Source: Streptomyces sp. NBC_00490 (GTDB lineage: Bacteria > Actinomycetota > Actinomycetes > Streptomycetales > Streptomycetaceae). From it: a stretch of 64,000 nt of DNA. This document shows, piece after piece, positions 16,670 to 26,007 of this stretch (its first letter is position 1; every line of letters begins with the position of its first letter). The stretch spans positions 372,001 to 436,000 of the forward strand of contig NZ_CP107869.1 in assembly GCF_036013645.1 (NCBI RefSeq), read 5' to 3'. Both the position numbers and the translations under genes were made by a program. The notes beneath the pieces are model-generated. The model did not search any database. It was not told the origin of the DNA and worked only from the letters and a program-made list of their open reading frames with translations.

Positions 16670-18048
16670 GGGTTCTGCCCCCCTCCGTCACATGGGTTCC
16701 TGACCAATGTCCCGCCTGCGCGTGCACTCACACAGGGGCCTGGGGGTCCTCGATCCGAGGCCGAACGGGGCATGTCACAGGGGCCCTTCGGATCGTCGGC
16801 GTCCAGATCTGGGACGAGCCCGTTCTTCGCGCGATGCCTGCGGCGTCTGCGCCGTCAGCTGGCACATCGTGGTGGACGTGCTGTGTGTTGTGCGAGCAAT
16901 GGTCATAGCGCGAGGACGCTCCGGGCATCAGCCGCTCGGAAACTACGACGTCGCCGACCCGCAGGCTTCGCTCAGCTCGCTGACGGCCAGCCCGCTGGCC
17001 AGAAACGGGCGCGCAATGGCTCCAGCCGGCCCCTGCTTCCGCATCACGCCATGCAGTAGCAGTCGATCGCCTCTTGCCACTCACGTCCCGACCCGCACCG
17101 CTGATGGGGTTGCCCCGTCTACCAGGTCGATAGTTCCTTCCCTCGTGAGTGCGCGTGCCGCACGAAACGCGGTCCCGCTCTGGCACAGGAACGTGTCGTC
17201 GGGCCGGGCATGGACTGCTGTTGGCCGATGTCTCCTGCGACTGCCCGCCCGGTTTGAGGGCCCGCCCACCAGCACCCGCGTCTTCCGCGCGTACCCCGTA
17301 GCCGAGATCGGTCGCCTGAGCACGCCGCCGCACCACGGGGCGCCTTCGCGCCGTCATGGTGCAGATGAAGTCCATGCACGTCGTCGGCATCCGGGCCATG
17401 GACCGCGTGTCATGGAAACTCTCGACGCCTCCCGTGACGATCGGGCGTCTCGGCCGAGGGCCCCTGTGGGCGTAAACGGGCTCGGCCGGAGCGGTGGGGC
17501 CGGGGAGCGTGCCGCGGCCGCCCGATGTGCGCGGCGCGTGGCGCGTGGCCGACGACCCACTCGCGGCCACGTCCTCTCCTCAAGGCCGCTCCCCTGGGCG
17601 TGGGCGCCGATCCCACAGGGCGGGGGAACCCCGGTGGTGACGTGCTCGACGCCCACGCCTACTTCAATGATCGGACGAGGGAGAAGTACGCGAGAGGCCC
17701 GGCCGGGGCCATCCTGAAGCCGACAGGGGCCTTGTGTCGTGTCTCATCGCGTGATCCGCGTTACCGCCTCCCCGTCCCCGTCCCTCCGAAGAGTCCCGGC
17801 CGGGTAGCGGATTGCGTTACATCGGCCACCACCGGACGGCTGCGGTCAAGCAGCAGAAAGCACTGTCATCAGGGCCGCACGGCCCTCGTGGAACTGGGCA
17901 CGGGAGTGGTGCAGTGAAGGCGACGGGGAGGGCCCCGTACAGAGACGCGGAGGAGCAGCTGGGGGGGTGCGCACCGCGTAATCAGGAACCGCGAGAAGCG
18001 GTTGGAGGCCCTTCCCGTCAGACGCGCTGCCGTTCGTACACGCGCGGG
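16670..18048. other. Long stretch without a recognisable gene
   Basis: About 1.4 kb. Open frames exist on both strands, but none shows a family motif, a convincing start signal or consistent third-position GC. The flanking pseudogenes suggest decayed sequence. I see no RNA gene or intact insertion sequence. Confidence 0.5.
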
Positions 18049-18750
18049 TCACGTCGTCAGGCGGGCGGCCAGCGAGGCCACGTCGTCGTGGAAGGCATCC
18101 TCACAACCGGCGAGGGGGTGTCGCACAGTTGCGGCAGTGCCGCCGTATCGCGGAAGGCGGCGGTGTGGTGGGGATCGCCGAGGTGGGTGAGGGTTTCGGC
18201 ATAGCCGAAGCGTTCACCGAGGTCCCGGTAGAGCTCCAGGATCCTGGCGGTAGCAGTCGGCAGCTTGGTGGTGCTGCTGAGTTGATGGTGTGCGTGGCCG
18301 TTGGTGTCCCAGGTGCTGTCTTGCCTTCGCGGCCGGTGGTGCACTTGAGCAGGTCCAGGGCCTGCCGGCAGTGGGTGAGGGCTGTACGGTCGCCGCGTAT
18401 GGCGTGGTACCAGCCGAGGTTGTTCAAGATCTTCGCCTGTCCGGCCCGGTGGTCGGCGGCCCGGAAATCCTCAAGTGCGTGTATGAGGTGGTCTTCGGAT
18501 CCGGGTCCGTAACGGTACTCCCGGCGCTACGCCATGGCGATCGTGGTGCGGTGTGGCCCTGGCCGACCCAGTCGTCGATGCGGCCGTAGAGATCGGGGTC
18601 CTGGCCGAGGTGGCGGTGGGCGTCGTCGAGTTCGAGCAGCCGGATGTGCGCGGGGGCGAGACCGAAGTGGGCGTGGGCCTGCCCTCTCTCGTCGGGCAAC
18701 CGTCGCAGGGCAAGCAGGGCGGGATGCTGGCGCAGCTCGTTGCTGTAGTG
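18049..18750 (-). pseudogene. TPR-repeat C-terminus of an AfsR/SARP-like regulator, frameshifted
   Basis: Read across frames, the minus strand gives typical TPR text of AfsR-type regulators: AHIRLLELDDAHRHLGQ, DLYGRIDDWVGQGH, EDFRAADHRAGQAKILNNLG, WYHAIRGDRTALTHCRQALD, RILELYRDLGERFGYAETLT, then DVASLAARLTT at the stop. The pieces sit in at least three frames and a TAG replaces a codon near 18535, so the gene is dead. The DNA-binding and NTPase parts are absent. Confidence 0.7.
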
Positions 18751-18824
18751 ACGTGGCTTGGGGTCTCTCTGCTTCTGTGGCGCTCTCCTGGGGGCAAATA
18801 TCCGGAGGGTGCAGCGGCTTTCCG

Positions 18825-20309
18825 TCATTCTTCCCCGGTGGGGAGCCGGACGGTGAACGTGGTCGATCCGGGGTCGCTTTCGAGTACGACGCTTCCGCCG
18901 TGGGCCTCCGCCACCGCCGCCACGATGGACAGGCCGAGACCGGTTCCGGTGCCCGCGCCCTCGGTGCGGCGCCGGTCCCCGTGGGTGAAGCGTTCGAAGA
19001 CCTTGGGCCGAATGTCCTCGGCAACGCCCGGTCCGTCGTCGTGGACCTTCAGTGCCGCCACATCGGCATCGGTCCGCAGGGAGATGGTCACCGTGCTCCC
19101 GACGGGCGTGTGCAGACGGGCGTTGGCGAGGAGGTTGGCCAGTACCTGGTGCAGCCGGTGGGCGTCGCCCGGCACCGTCACGGGCTCCTCGGGCAGTTCC
19201 AGCGTCCAGCGGTGTCCGGGGCCCGCGGCCTGCACGTCCGTCACGGCGTCCAAGACGAGACGGGTGAGGTCGACGGGGCGGCGTTCCAGCGGGCGGCCGG
19301 CGTCGAGGCGGGCGAGGAGCAGCAGGTCGTCGACCACCTCACCCATCCGGTCGGCCTCGGCCTCGATGCGCTCCAGGGCCCGTACGACCTTCTGCGGCAC
19401 CGGGTCCGGGTGCAGCAGGGCCAGTTCCGCGTGACCGCGGATCGACGCCACGGGTGTGCGCAGTTCGTGGCTGGCGTCGGCGGCGAAACTGCGCAGCCGT
19501 TCCTCGCTCGCGTGCCGTTTGGTCAGCGCGTCCTCGACGTGGCCGAGCATCGTGTTGAAGGCGCTGGCGACGCGTCCCACCTCGCTGCGCGGGTCGCTCT
19601 CGGGCGCGCGCGGCGGAAGGGCCACCTCGCCACTGGAGAGCGGTAGTTCACTGACCCGGGTGGCGGTCGCGGCCACGCTGCTGAGCGGGCGCAGCGACCA
19701 CCGCACCCACAGCGCTCCCGCGACGCCGGTGACGGCAAGCGCCGCGCCGAAGACGATGGCGGCGACCAGTTCCAGCCGGTGGACGGTGGCCTCCACGGAC
19801 TCCATGGGCAGCCCGGTGATCAGGACGTCGCCGTCCCTGCCGCGGGTCGCCATCATGCGGTAGTCGCCCAGCGAGGAGAGGTCCGTTGTGTGTCCCTTGC
19901 CGTCGGCCGGTACTTGTGCGAGCTGCCATCTGTCCCGGGCGCCGAGCGATACGGTCACCGTGCCCGTACGGCTGCCGGACGGCACCACCGCGGCGTTGGT
20001 GACCGTGTCGCCGACCAGCCGGGCGCCGAAGGTTCCGACGGCCTGGCGGCGGGTGTCACCGTCGGGGCCCTCGTCTCCGTCGTGGTCGGACGGCAGCGTC
20101 CCGCCGTGCTCCAGGCTCGCCGGGAAGCGCACCCCCGCCTCCCGCAGCTGCTGGTCGAGACGGCCGGTGAGAAAGCCGTTCAGCTCCACCACCGCCGCCA
20201 CCCCGACGGCCGCGCAGCTGACCGCGAGCAGCACGACCAGGCCGGCGGTGAGCCGCGCCCGCAGCGTGTGCAGGTGCGGCAGAGGGGGCAGCCGGCGACG
20301 TGGCCTCAC
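18825..20309 (-). CDS. Two-component sensor histidine kinase (EnvZ/BaeS type)
   Basis: 494 aa. The GTG start (20309) overlaps the response-regulator stop as GTGA, indicating translational coupling. Architecture: N-terminal membrane helix (LTAGLVVLLAVSCAAVGVAAVV), an extracellular sensor of about 120 residues, a second helix (LELVAAIVFGAALAVTGVAG), HAMP linker, H-box FAADASHELRTPVASIRGH with the phospho-accepting His, then an HATPase with N-box LLANARLHT and glycine boxes (DDGPGV, GTGLGL). It should phosphorylate the adjacent OmpR-type regulator; the stimulus is unknown, and the divergent redox genes are candidate targets. Confidence 0.94.
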   Translation of the reverse strand: MRPRRRLPPLPHLHTLRARLTAGLVVLLAVSCAAVGVAAVVELNGFLTGRLDQQLREAGVRFPASLEHGGTLPSDHDGDEGPDGDTRRQAVGTFGARLVGDTVTNAAVVPSGSRTGTVTVSLGARDRWQLAQVPADGKGHTTDLSSLGDYRMMATRGRDGDVLITGLPMESVEATVHRLELVAAIVFGAALAVTGVAGALWVRWSLRPLSSVAATATRVSELPLSSGEVALPPRAPESDPRSEVGRVASAFNTMLGHVEDALTKRHASEERLRSFAADASHELRTPVASIRGHAELALLHPDPVPQKVVRALERIEAEADRMGEVVDDLLLLARLDAGRPLERRPVDLTRLVLDAVTDVQAAGPGHRWTLELPEEPVTVPGDAHRLHQVLANLLANARLHTPVGSTVTISLRTDADVAALKVHDDGPGVAEDIRPKVFERFTHGDRRRTEGAGTGTGLGLSIVAAVAEAHGGSVVLESDPGSTTFTVRLPTGEE

Positions 20310-21055
20310 CGGGTCACCGGCTTGAGCACATATCCGACGCCCCGCACCGTGTGGATCATGGGTGGGCGGCCGGCATCCACCTTCTTGCGCAGGTAGGAGA
20401 TGTACAGCTCGACGACATGGGCCTGCCCGCCGAAGTCGTAGGACCACACGCGGTCGAGGATCTGCGCCTTGCTCAGGACGCGTCGCGGATTGCGCATCAG
20501 CAGGTGCAGGAGCTCGAACTCCGTCGGGGACAGCTCGATCAGTTCGCCGCCGCGGGTGACCTCGCGAGCCTCCTCGTCCATGACGAGATCGCCGACGGTC
20601 AGCCGCGGACCGTCCTCCGTCTGGCGGGCCATGCCTGCGCGGCGCAGCAGACCGCGCAGGCGGGCGACGACCTCCTCCAGGCTGAACGGCTTCGTCACGT
20701 AGTCGTCGCCGCCCGCGGTGATGCCCGCGATGCGGTCCTCGACGGCGTCCCGTGCGGTCAGGAACAGCACACACACATCGGGCCGCACGGCGTGCAGCGA
20801 GCGCAGCACGGCGAAGCCGTCGGTGTCCGGGAGCATCACGTCGAGGACGACGGCGTCGGGCAGCAGTTCGCGTGCCGCGGCGACGGCCGAGACACCGTCG
20901 CCCGCCGAGCGGACCTCCCAGCCCTCGTACCGCAGGGCGCCGGAGAGGACCTCCGCGAGGTCGGGGTCGTCGTCGACGACGAGGACCCGGAGCGGGGCGC
21001 CGTCGGTCCGGGTCAGAGCGGGGCGGGTGGAGCCACGGGGGCGGTGGGTGTTCAT
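20306..21055 (-). CDS. OmpR-family response regulator
   Basis: 249 aa. The receiver domain begins LRVLVVDDDPDLAEVL, has the phospho-acceptor Asp in VVLDVMLPDTDGF and the switch Lys in YVTKPF. The winged-helix domain carries LSPTEFELLHLLMRNPRRVLSKAQILDRVW and ends with HTVRGVGYVLKP. ATG 21055 is chosen because upstream codons read as non-coding. Transcribed with the kinase gene and divergent from the ferric-reductase-like gene across a 218-bp promoter region. Confidence 0.95.
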   Translation of the reverse strand: MNTHRPRGSTRPALTRTDGAPLRVLVVDDDPDLAEVLSGALRYEGWEVRSAGDGVSAVAAARELLPDAVVLDVMLPDTDGFAVLRSLHAVRPDVCVLFLTARDAVEDRIAGITAGGDDYVTKPFSLEEVVARLRGLLRRAGMARQTEDGPRLTVGDLVMDEEAREVTRGGELIELSPTEFELLHLLMRNPRRVLSKAQILDRVWSYDFGGQAHVVELYISYLRKKVDAGRPPMIHTVRGVGYVLKPVTR

Positions 21056-21273
21056 CTCACGTACCAGAATGCCGCTTCGCCGCGCTGGGGGCCGCTCCCC
21101 GGACCTCTGAGTTCGCTCTGAGTCCGCCGTGCGGCCGGACCACCGGGTCACCCTGTCCACCTGCTGCGGGGCCGCGCCGCAGGCCACGCGCTGAGAGCGG
21201 GCTCAGAGGTTGCGTCGGCACAGTGGCGTCCCGCACGGCCGACGGTCGTACGGACAGCCGAAGGGACCCACGG

Positions 21274-22635
21274 ATGACGACGGCATACGCACAACGAAGG
21301 GCCGCCCCCGCGCCTGCCGCGCCACGGCGCTCCGCCGCGGGCCCCGTGCTCGCCGTCCTGTGGGGAGGGGCCGCCGCCGTGATCGCCCTGTGGTGGCACG
21401 ACACGGGGTCGGTCGTGGGCGCCGCCGGCTGGCTGACCGGGGCCGGACGGATCGCGGGACTGCTGAGCGGGTACGCCTGCGCCATCCTCGTCGCTCTGAT
21501 GGCCCGTGTCCCGCTCCTGGAGCGGCGGATCGGGTCGGACCGGGTGGCGCGCTGGCACGCGATGGCGGGCCGCTACACGATCTGTCTGTTGGTCGCCCAC
21601 GTCGTGCTGATACTTCTCGGGTACGCCGTCCAGGACGGCTCCTCGGTCCTGGACGAGACGCTCACCGTGGTCCTGGACTACCCCGAGATGCTCAAGGCCA
21701 CCGCCGGTACGGTCATCCTGCTCGCGGTCGGGCTCGTCTCCGCCCGCGCGGTGCGCCGTCGGGTCAGCCATGAGTTCTGGTACTACGTGCACCTGCTCAC
21801 CTACGCCGCGGTCTTCCTCTCCTTCGGCCACCAGCTCGCCCTGGGATCCGACTTCACCGCCAACGGGCCGGCGCGGGCCGCCTGGTATGCGCTGTATCTG
21901 GGCGCCGCTGCCCTGGTGGCGTGGTTCCGGATCCTCGCTCCGGTACGGCTCAACGTGCGTCACCGGCTGCGGGTCGACTCCGTGCGCCAGGAGGCGCCAG
22001 GTGTGTACTCCGTCGTCATCCGTGGCCGGCGGCTGCACGAGATGGGCGCGCGGCCGGGGCAGTACCTGCGCTGGCGGTTCCTCACCGAGGGCATGCGCTG
22101 GACCTCCACGCCGTATTCCCTGTCGGCGCCGCCGCGTCCGGACCTGCTGCGCATCACCGTCAAGGCGCTCGGTGACCACAGTTCGGCCGTCGCCCTGCTG
22201 CGGCCAGGCACCCGCGCGTGGGCGGAAGGCCCCTACGGAGCACTGACCGCCGAGCGGCAGACCTCGCACAAGTCACTGCTGATCGCGGGCGGTGTCGGCA
22301 TCACACCGCTGCGGGCCCTGTTCGAGACGCTGCCCGGTGCGCCCGGCGACGTCACCCTCCTCTACCGCGCCCACGCGGCCGAGGACCTCGCCCTGGGCGG
22401 CGAGCTGGAGGCCGTCGCACGGTGGCGTGGGGCGAAGGTGCTGTACGCGCTCAACGGGCCGTACGGCCAGCGCCCCGACCTCACGGGACCCTCCCTGCGC
22501 GCGGCGGTACCCGACCTGGATGCCCACGACGTGTACCTGTGCGGCCCGCACGGGTTCGCACGGGACCTGTACGAGGCGCTGCGCACCGCCGGGGTTCCGG
22601 ACCGCCGTATCCACCACGAGTCCTTCGAGCTGTGA
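21274..22635 (+). CDS. Ferric-reductase-like membrane flavocytochrome
   Basis: 453 aa. The ATG follows GAAGGGA. The N-terminal half has about six membrane helices with paired His residues for heme b (HAMAGRY, LLVAHVVL, YYVHLL, FGHQL). The C-terminal half is a ferredoxin-NADP reductase-like module with the FAD motif STPYSLSAPP, the NAD(P) motif GGVGITPL and the end CGPHGF...HHESFEL. It should move electrons from cytosolic NAD(P)H across the membrane. The FMN-binding protein immediately downstream is the likely outward electron acceptor, a common pairing in actinobacteria. Confidence 0.9.
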   Translation: MTTAYAQRRAAPAPAAPRRSAAGPVLAVLWGGAAAVIALWWHDTGSVVGAAGWLTGAGRIAGLLSGYACAILVALMARVPLLERRIGSDRVARWHAMAGRYTICLLVAHVVLILLGYAVQDGSSVLDETLTVVLDYPEMLKATAGTVILLAVGLVSARAVRRRVSHEFWYYVHLLTYAAVFLSFGHQLALGSDFTANGPARAAWYALYLGAAALVAWFRILAPVRLNVRHRLRVDSVRQEAPGVYSVVIRGRRLHEMGARPGQYLRWRFLTEGMRWTSTPYSLSAPPRPDLLRITVKALGDHSSAVALLRPGTRAWAEGPYGALTAERQTSHKSLLIAGGVGITPLRALFETLPGAPGDVTLLYRAHAAEDLALGGELEAVARWRGAKVLYALNGPYGQRPDLTGPSLRAAVPDLDAHDVYLCGPHGFARDLYEALRTAGVPDRRIHHESFEL

Positions 22636-22642
22636 GGCCGTC

Positions 22643-23107
22643 TTGCACACGTTGAGGAAGAACCGTCCGCTGCGCCGCATCGTGCTGGCGGGTGCCGCGA
22701 CCGTCTCCGGGATGGTTCTGCTGCTCTCGCTGAAGCCGCACACCACGCCGGCTGTCGCCGGGGTGGCCACCGTTCCCGCGCCGTCCAGCAGTTCGAGCGG
22801 AACAAGCGGCTCGAGCGGCTCGGCCACGGGCACCGGGACCCGCACAGGAGCCTCGGTCCAGACCCGCTACGGCCCCGTCCAGGTCCGCGTCACCCTGAAG
22901 AACGGGAGAGTCACCGACGTCACCGCGCTCACCTACCCTCAGGAGAACCCGCGGGACCAGCAGATCAACGCCTACGCCATCCCGCAGCTGACCAGAGAGG
23001 CACTCAGCGCCCAGAGCGCCGACATCGACACCGTCTCCGGCGCCACGTACACCAGCGAGGGCTACCGCCAGTCGCTCCAGTCGGCGCTCGACTCCGCGAG
23101 CCGCTGA
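22643..23107 (+). CDS. Membrane-anchored FMN-binding domain protein
   Basis: 154 aa from a TTG start (GAGG just upstream). N-terminal anchor IVLAGAATVSGMVLLLSL, a Ser/Gly/Thr linker (about residues 45-75), then an RnfG/NqrC-type FMN-binding domain ending VSGATYTSEGYRQSLQSAL; the Thr of SGAT is where such proteins carry covalently attached FMN. It begins 8 bp after the flavocytochrome gene and likely receives its electrons outside the membrane. An ApbE flavin transferase would be needed and is not in the window. Confidence 0.88.
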   Translation: MHTLRKNRPLRRIVLAGAATVSGMVLLLSLKPHTTPAVAGVATVPAPSSSSSGTSGSSGSATGTGTRTGASVQTRYGPVQVRVTLKNGRVTDVTALTYPQENPRDQQINAYAIPQLTREALSAQSADIDTVSGATYTSEGYRQSLQSALDSASR

Positions 23108-23662
23108 CGCCTGCCTCCGCCGTCGACCGGGACCGCGCTTCGCGGCATCTCGGTCTGCAGCGGAGCCTTCATGGCGACTGGCATACCGAGCCGGGTGACA
23201 GAGGGCCGCATGCCGAGCCGCCAGTCGAGCTCACGCTCCGAGACATAGACCAATGCCGACGCTCCCTCGCACGCTGGATCTTCCCAGTCCACGCAGGCAA
23301 TCTCCCTCACCTGCAGGCCTTCACTCCAGGCCCGCAGCGAGACCTCATCGCCCCGCGGCGTTCAGCCGGTCCGTCACCTGCTGCGACGCTCCAGCCCGGG
23401 ACGGCTGCACCGGCCCGGTGGGCGGCGAGCAGCGCGGCGCCGGTGGCCTGCCGGAGAACCCGTCCGTCCCCACGCTCATAACCGTCCGCGACCGGACGTC
23501 CTGTACTCACAGCCGGGCGCGCTGCCAGCCGCAGGAGGATCTCACAGGCACATTCCGGGCCCTAGACATGGAGGACGTACGCCGGCAGCCCGCGGGCTCG
23601 GCGGGAACGAACTGACGCCAAGTCACCCGCGGAGTCTCCGCTGGAGGCTCGGACCGCGCCAC
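23108..23662. other. Gene-free gap
   Basis: About 550 bp between the convergent FMN-binding and rhodanese genes. No frame shows a known motif or start signal; I see nothing functional beyond possible terminators. Confidence 0.5.
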
Positions 23663-24250
23663 TCAGCGGTTGCGCAGAGCGGCGAGCGTGGTGTCCAGGT
23701 CGGCCGCGCGCGGGCGGTTGTGGGGCAGCGTGCCGAGCACAACCGCCATGCCACACGTGTTCGTGAGGGCGGAGAACACCAGGCCACCCGCGACGCCCAC
23801 AGCAAGGAGCTGGAAGGCCGGGTGCACGAGCAGGCCCAAAAGGAGACCGAGCAGGACCAGACTTCCGGCGGTGCAACGGACCTGGCGTTCCATACTCCAG
23901 CCCGCCCGCGTGTCGCAGGCGGCCGGCGTCTGCAGGTCATGCCCCTCGGCGGCCCAGGCGCCGGTGCCGCCAACGAGCGTGGCGGTGATGACACCCTGCT
24001 CCGCCAGCAGCTTGCAGGCACTCTCGGAGCGCGCGCCGGAGGCGCACACCACGAGGACGTCACCGCGCTCGGCGGCGTGCCGAATCTCCGGCAGCGCCCG
24101 CCGGATGCGGCCGAGCGGGATGTTCAGGGCACCGGGCAGATGGCCGGAGGCGTACTCGGCGGGGCTGCGCACGTCGATGACGGTCAGTTCATGGAGCCGG
24201 GTGAGGGCCTGATCGGTGGCGAGGGCGACGGGGGTGGGTGAGCTGGGCAT
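23663..24250 (-). CDS. Rhodanese-DUF2892 fusion (YgaP-like membrane sulfurtransferase)
   Basis: 195 aa. Residues about 12-110 are a rhodanese domain with IDVRSPAEYASGH and the active-site loop VVCASGARSE (catalytic Cys). The rest is a DUF2892 two-helix membrane segment (SMERQVRCTAGSLVLLGLLL, then FQLLAVGVAGGLVFSAL). Such proteins carry or move persulfide sulfur at the membrane. Divergent from the CstR-like regulator; the 24318-24331 operator lies between them, so it is probably repressed by that regulator. Confidence 0.92.
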   Translation of the reverse strand: MPSSPTPVALATDQALTRLHELTVIDVRSPAEYASGHLPGALNIPLGRIRRALPEIRHAAERGDVLVVCASGARSESACKLLAEQGVITATLVGGTGAWAAEGHDLQTPAACDTRAGWSMERQVRCTAGSLVLLGLLLGLLVHPAFQLLAVGVAGGLVFSALTNTCGMAVVLGTLPHNRPRAADLDTTLAALRNR

Positions 24251-24268
24251 GGCAGGTGTGATCCTTAA

Positions 24269-24770
<502 letters not shown>

Positions 24771-24798
24771 CCGCTGAGAGTTCGCGTCGCGGCGGCCG

Positions 24799-25545
24799 TC
24801 ACAGGGCGGCATCGATCAGCATGAAGGCCGCCACGGCCACCAGCGACAGGGCGAAGATCCGCTGCAGTGCGTGCGCGGAGAGCTTCGTGGCCAGCCGTTT
24901 CCCGTCCCAGGCACCGAGGACCGCGGCTCCGACGAACGGGCCGACAACCGCCCAGTCCAGCTCCTCGACCGTACCGGCGCGCGTCATCAGCGCAGCCATC
25001 GAGTTGACGGTGATGACCAGCAGGCTGGTGCCCACCGCGTTCCGCATCCGCATGCCGAGCACGCTCACCAGAGCCGGTACGGCGAGGAAACCACCACCGA
25101 CGCCAAGGACGCCGGTGACCGCGCCCAGCCCGGCACCCGCGGCCGCGGCCCGGCCCGGCCGTACCGGCACGACGGTGTCCGCGTGCGGGCGGGTCCGTAG
25201 CATGCGGAGCGCGGCCGCACCGGCCACCACCGCGAAGGCCGCTGTCAGCGCGGCCGCCGGAATGCGTCCGGCGAGCGCGCTACCGAGCATCGCCGGGCCT
25301 GTCCCGGCCGCCGCGAACAGCAGCCCCGTGCGCCAGCGGACGTGCCCGTCGCGGGCGTGCGCCGACATCGCGGTGGCCGAGGTGACGGCGACGATGACCA
25401 GGCTCGCCGTGGTGGCCGCGACCGGGGTGAAGTCGAGCAGGTAGATGAGGGCGGGGACGGCCAGCACACTGCCCCCGCCCCCGAGCGCGCCGAGCGCCAG
25501 GCCGATGACGGCCCCGGCAATCAGGGCGAGAAGGAGAGCACTCAC
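24799..25545 (-). CDS. TauE/SafE family sulfite/sulfur-oxyanion exporter
   Basis: 248 aa, about eight membrane helices. It shows the two internal repeats of the TauE/SafE family: GALGGGGSVLAVPALIYLL near the N-terminus and GVLGVGGGFLAVPALVSVL in the second half. Known members export sulfite or related anions, and tauE is part of the staphylococcal cst operon. The ATG overlaps the preceding rhodanese stop (ATGA), so the two are co-translated. Likely removes sulfite or thiosulfate formed by the CstB-like enzyme. Confidence 0.92.
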   Translation of the reverse strand: MSALLLALIAGAVIGLALGALGGGGSVLAVPALIYLLDFTPVAATTASLVIVAVTSATAMSAHARDGHVRWRTGLLFAAAGTGPAMLGSALAGRIPAAALTAAFAVVAGAAALRMLRTRPHADTVVPVRPGRAAAAGAGLGAVTGVLGVGGGFLAVPALVSVLGMRMRNAVGTSLLVITVNSMAALMTRAGTVEELDWAVVGPFVGAAVLGAWDGKRLATKLSAHALQRIFALSLVAVAAFMLIDAAL

Positions 25546-25928
25546 GCGACGACGCCGCTGCGGCCGTGAGCATCCACCACCGGCAGCCCCGCACCCGCCC
25601 AGTCCTTCATGCCGCCGATCACGTCCACGGCCTCCGCGCCGCGGGCGACGAGTATCTCAGCGGCCTGCTGGGAGCGATTGCCCGAGCGGCAGATCACGAT
25701 CAGGGACCGTGCCTGCGCGTTCGCGGGCAGCCCGGCTCCCGCGACCAGCGCGGACAGGGGCAGGTGCACGGCTCGGGGGGCATGTCCCGCCTGCCATTCG
25801 TGTGGTTCGCGGACATCGAGCAGCACGGCGTCGCCGTCGGCTGCGGTGCTGCCGTGGCCGGTGCGTGCGGCCGCTTCCTGGGTGGTCACGCGGCCCGCGC
25901 CGCCCCGGCTTCGTCGGATGATGCTCAT
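25542..25928 (-). CDS. Single-domain rhodanese sulfurtransferase
   Basis: 128 aa, with a short Arg-rich N-terminus and no signal peptide. Rhodanese signatures LLDVREPHEWQAGHAPRAVH and the active-site loop VICRSGNRSQQA with catalytic Cys, ending in IGGMKDWAGAGLPV. ATG 25928 is the best start; longer frames upstream lack coding character. Lies 79 bp after the CstB-like gene and overlaps tauE, so it belongs to the CstR-controlled operon and likely passes sulfane sulfur between persulfides and sulfite or thiols. Confidence 0.92.
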   Translation of the reverse strand: MSIIRRSRGGAGRVTTQEAAARTGHGSTAADGDAVLLDVREPHEWQAGHAPRAVHLPLSALVAGAGLPANAQARSLIVICRSGNRSQQAAEILVARGAEAVDVIGGMKDWAGAGLPVVDAHGRSGVVA

Positions 25929-26007
25929 CCTGGTTTCTCGCTCCTGTTTCCCGTGTTTCCCGTGTCGGTTGGCCAGATCGGCCGGGCCTTTGCGGCGTCC
26001 GGCACCG

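Noticed and set aside
16780..16795. GGGGCCCTTCGG as a further DosR-like site
   Set aside because: The second half-site does not match GNCCC and the nearest gene (Stealth) has no link to the regulon.
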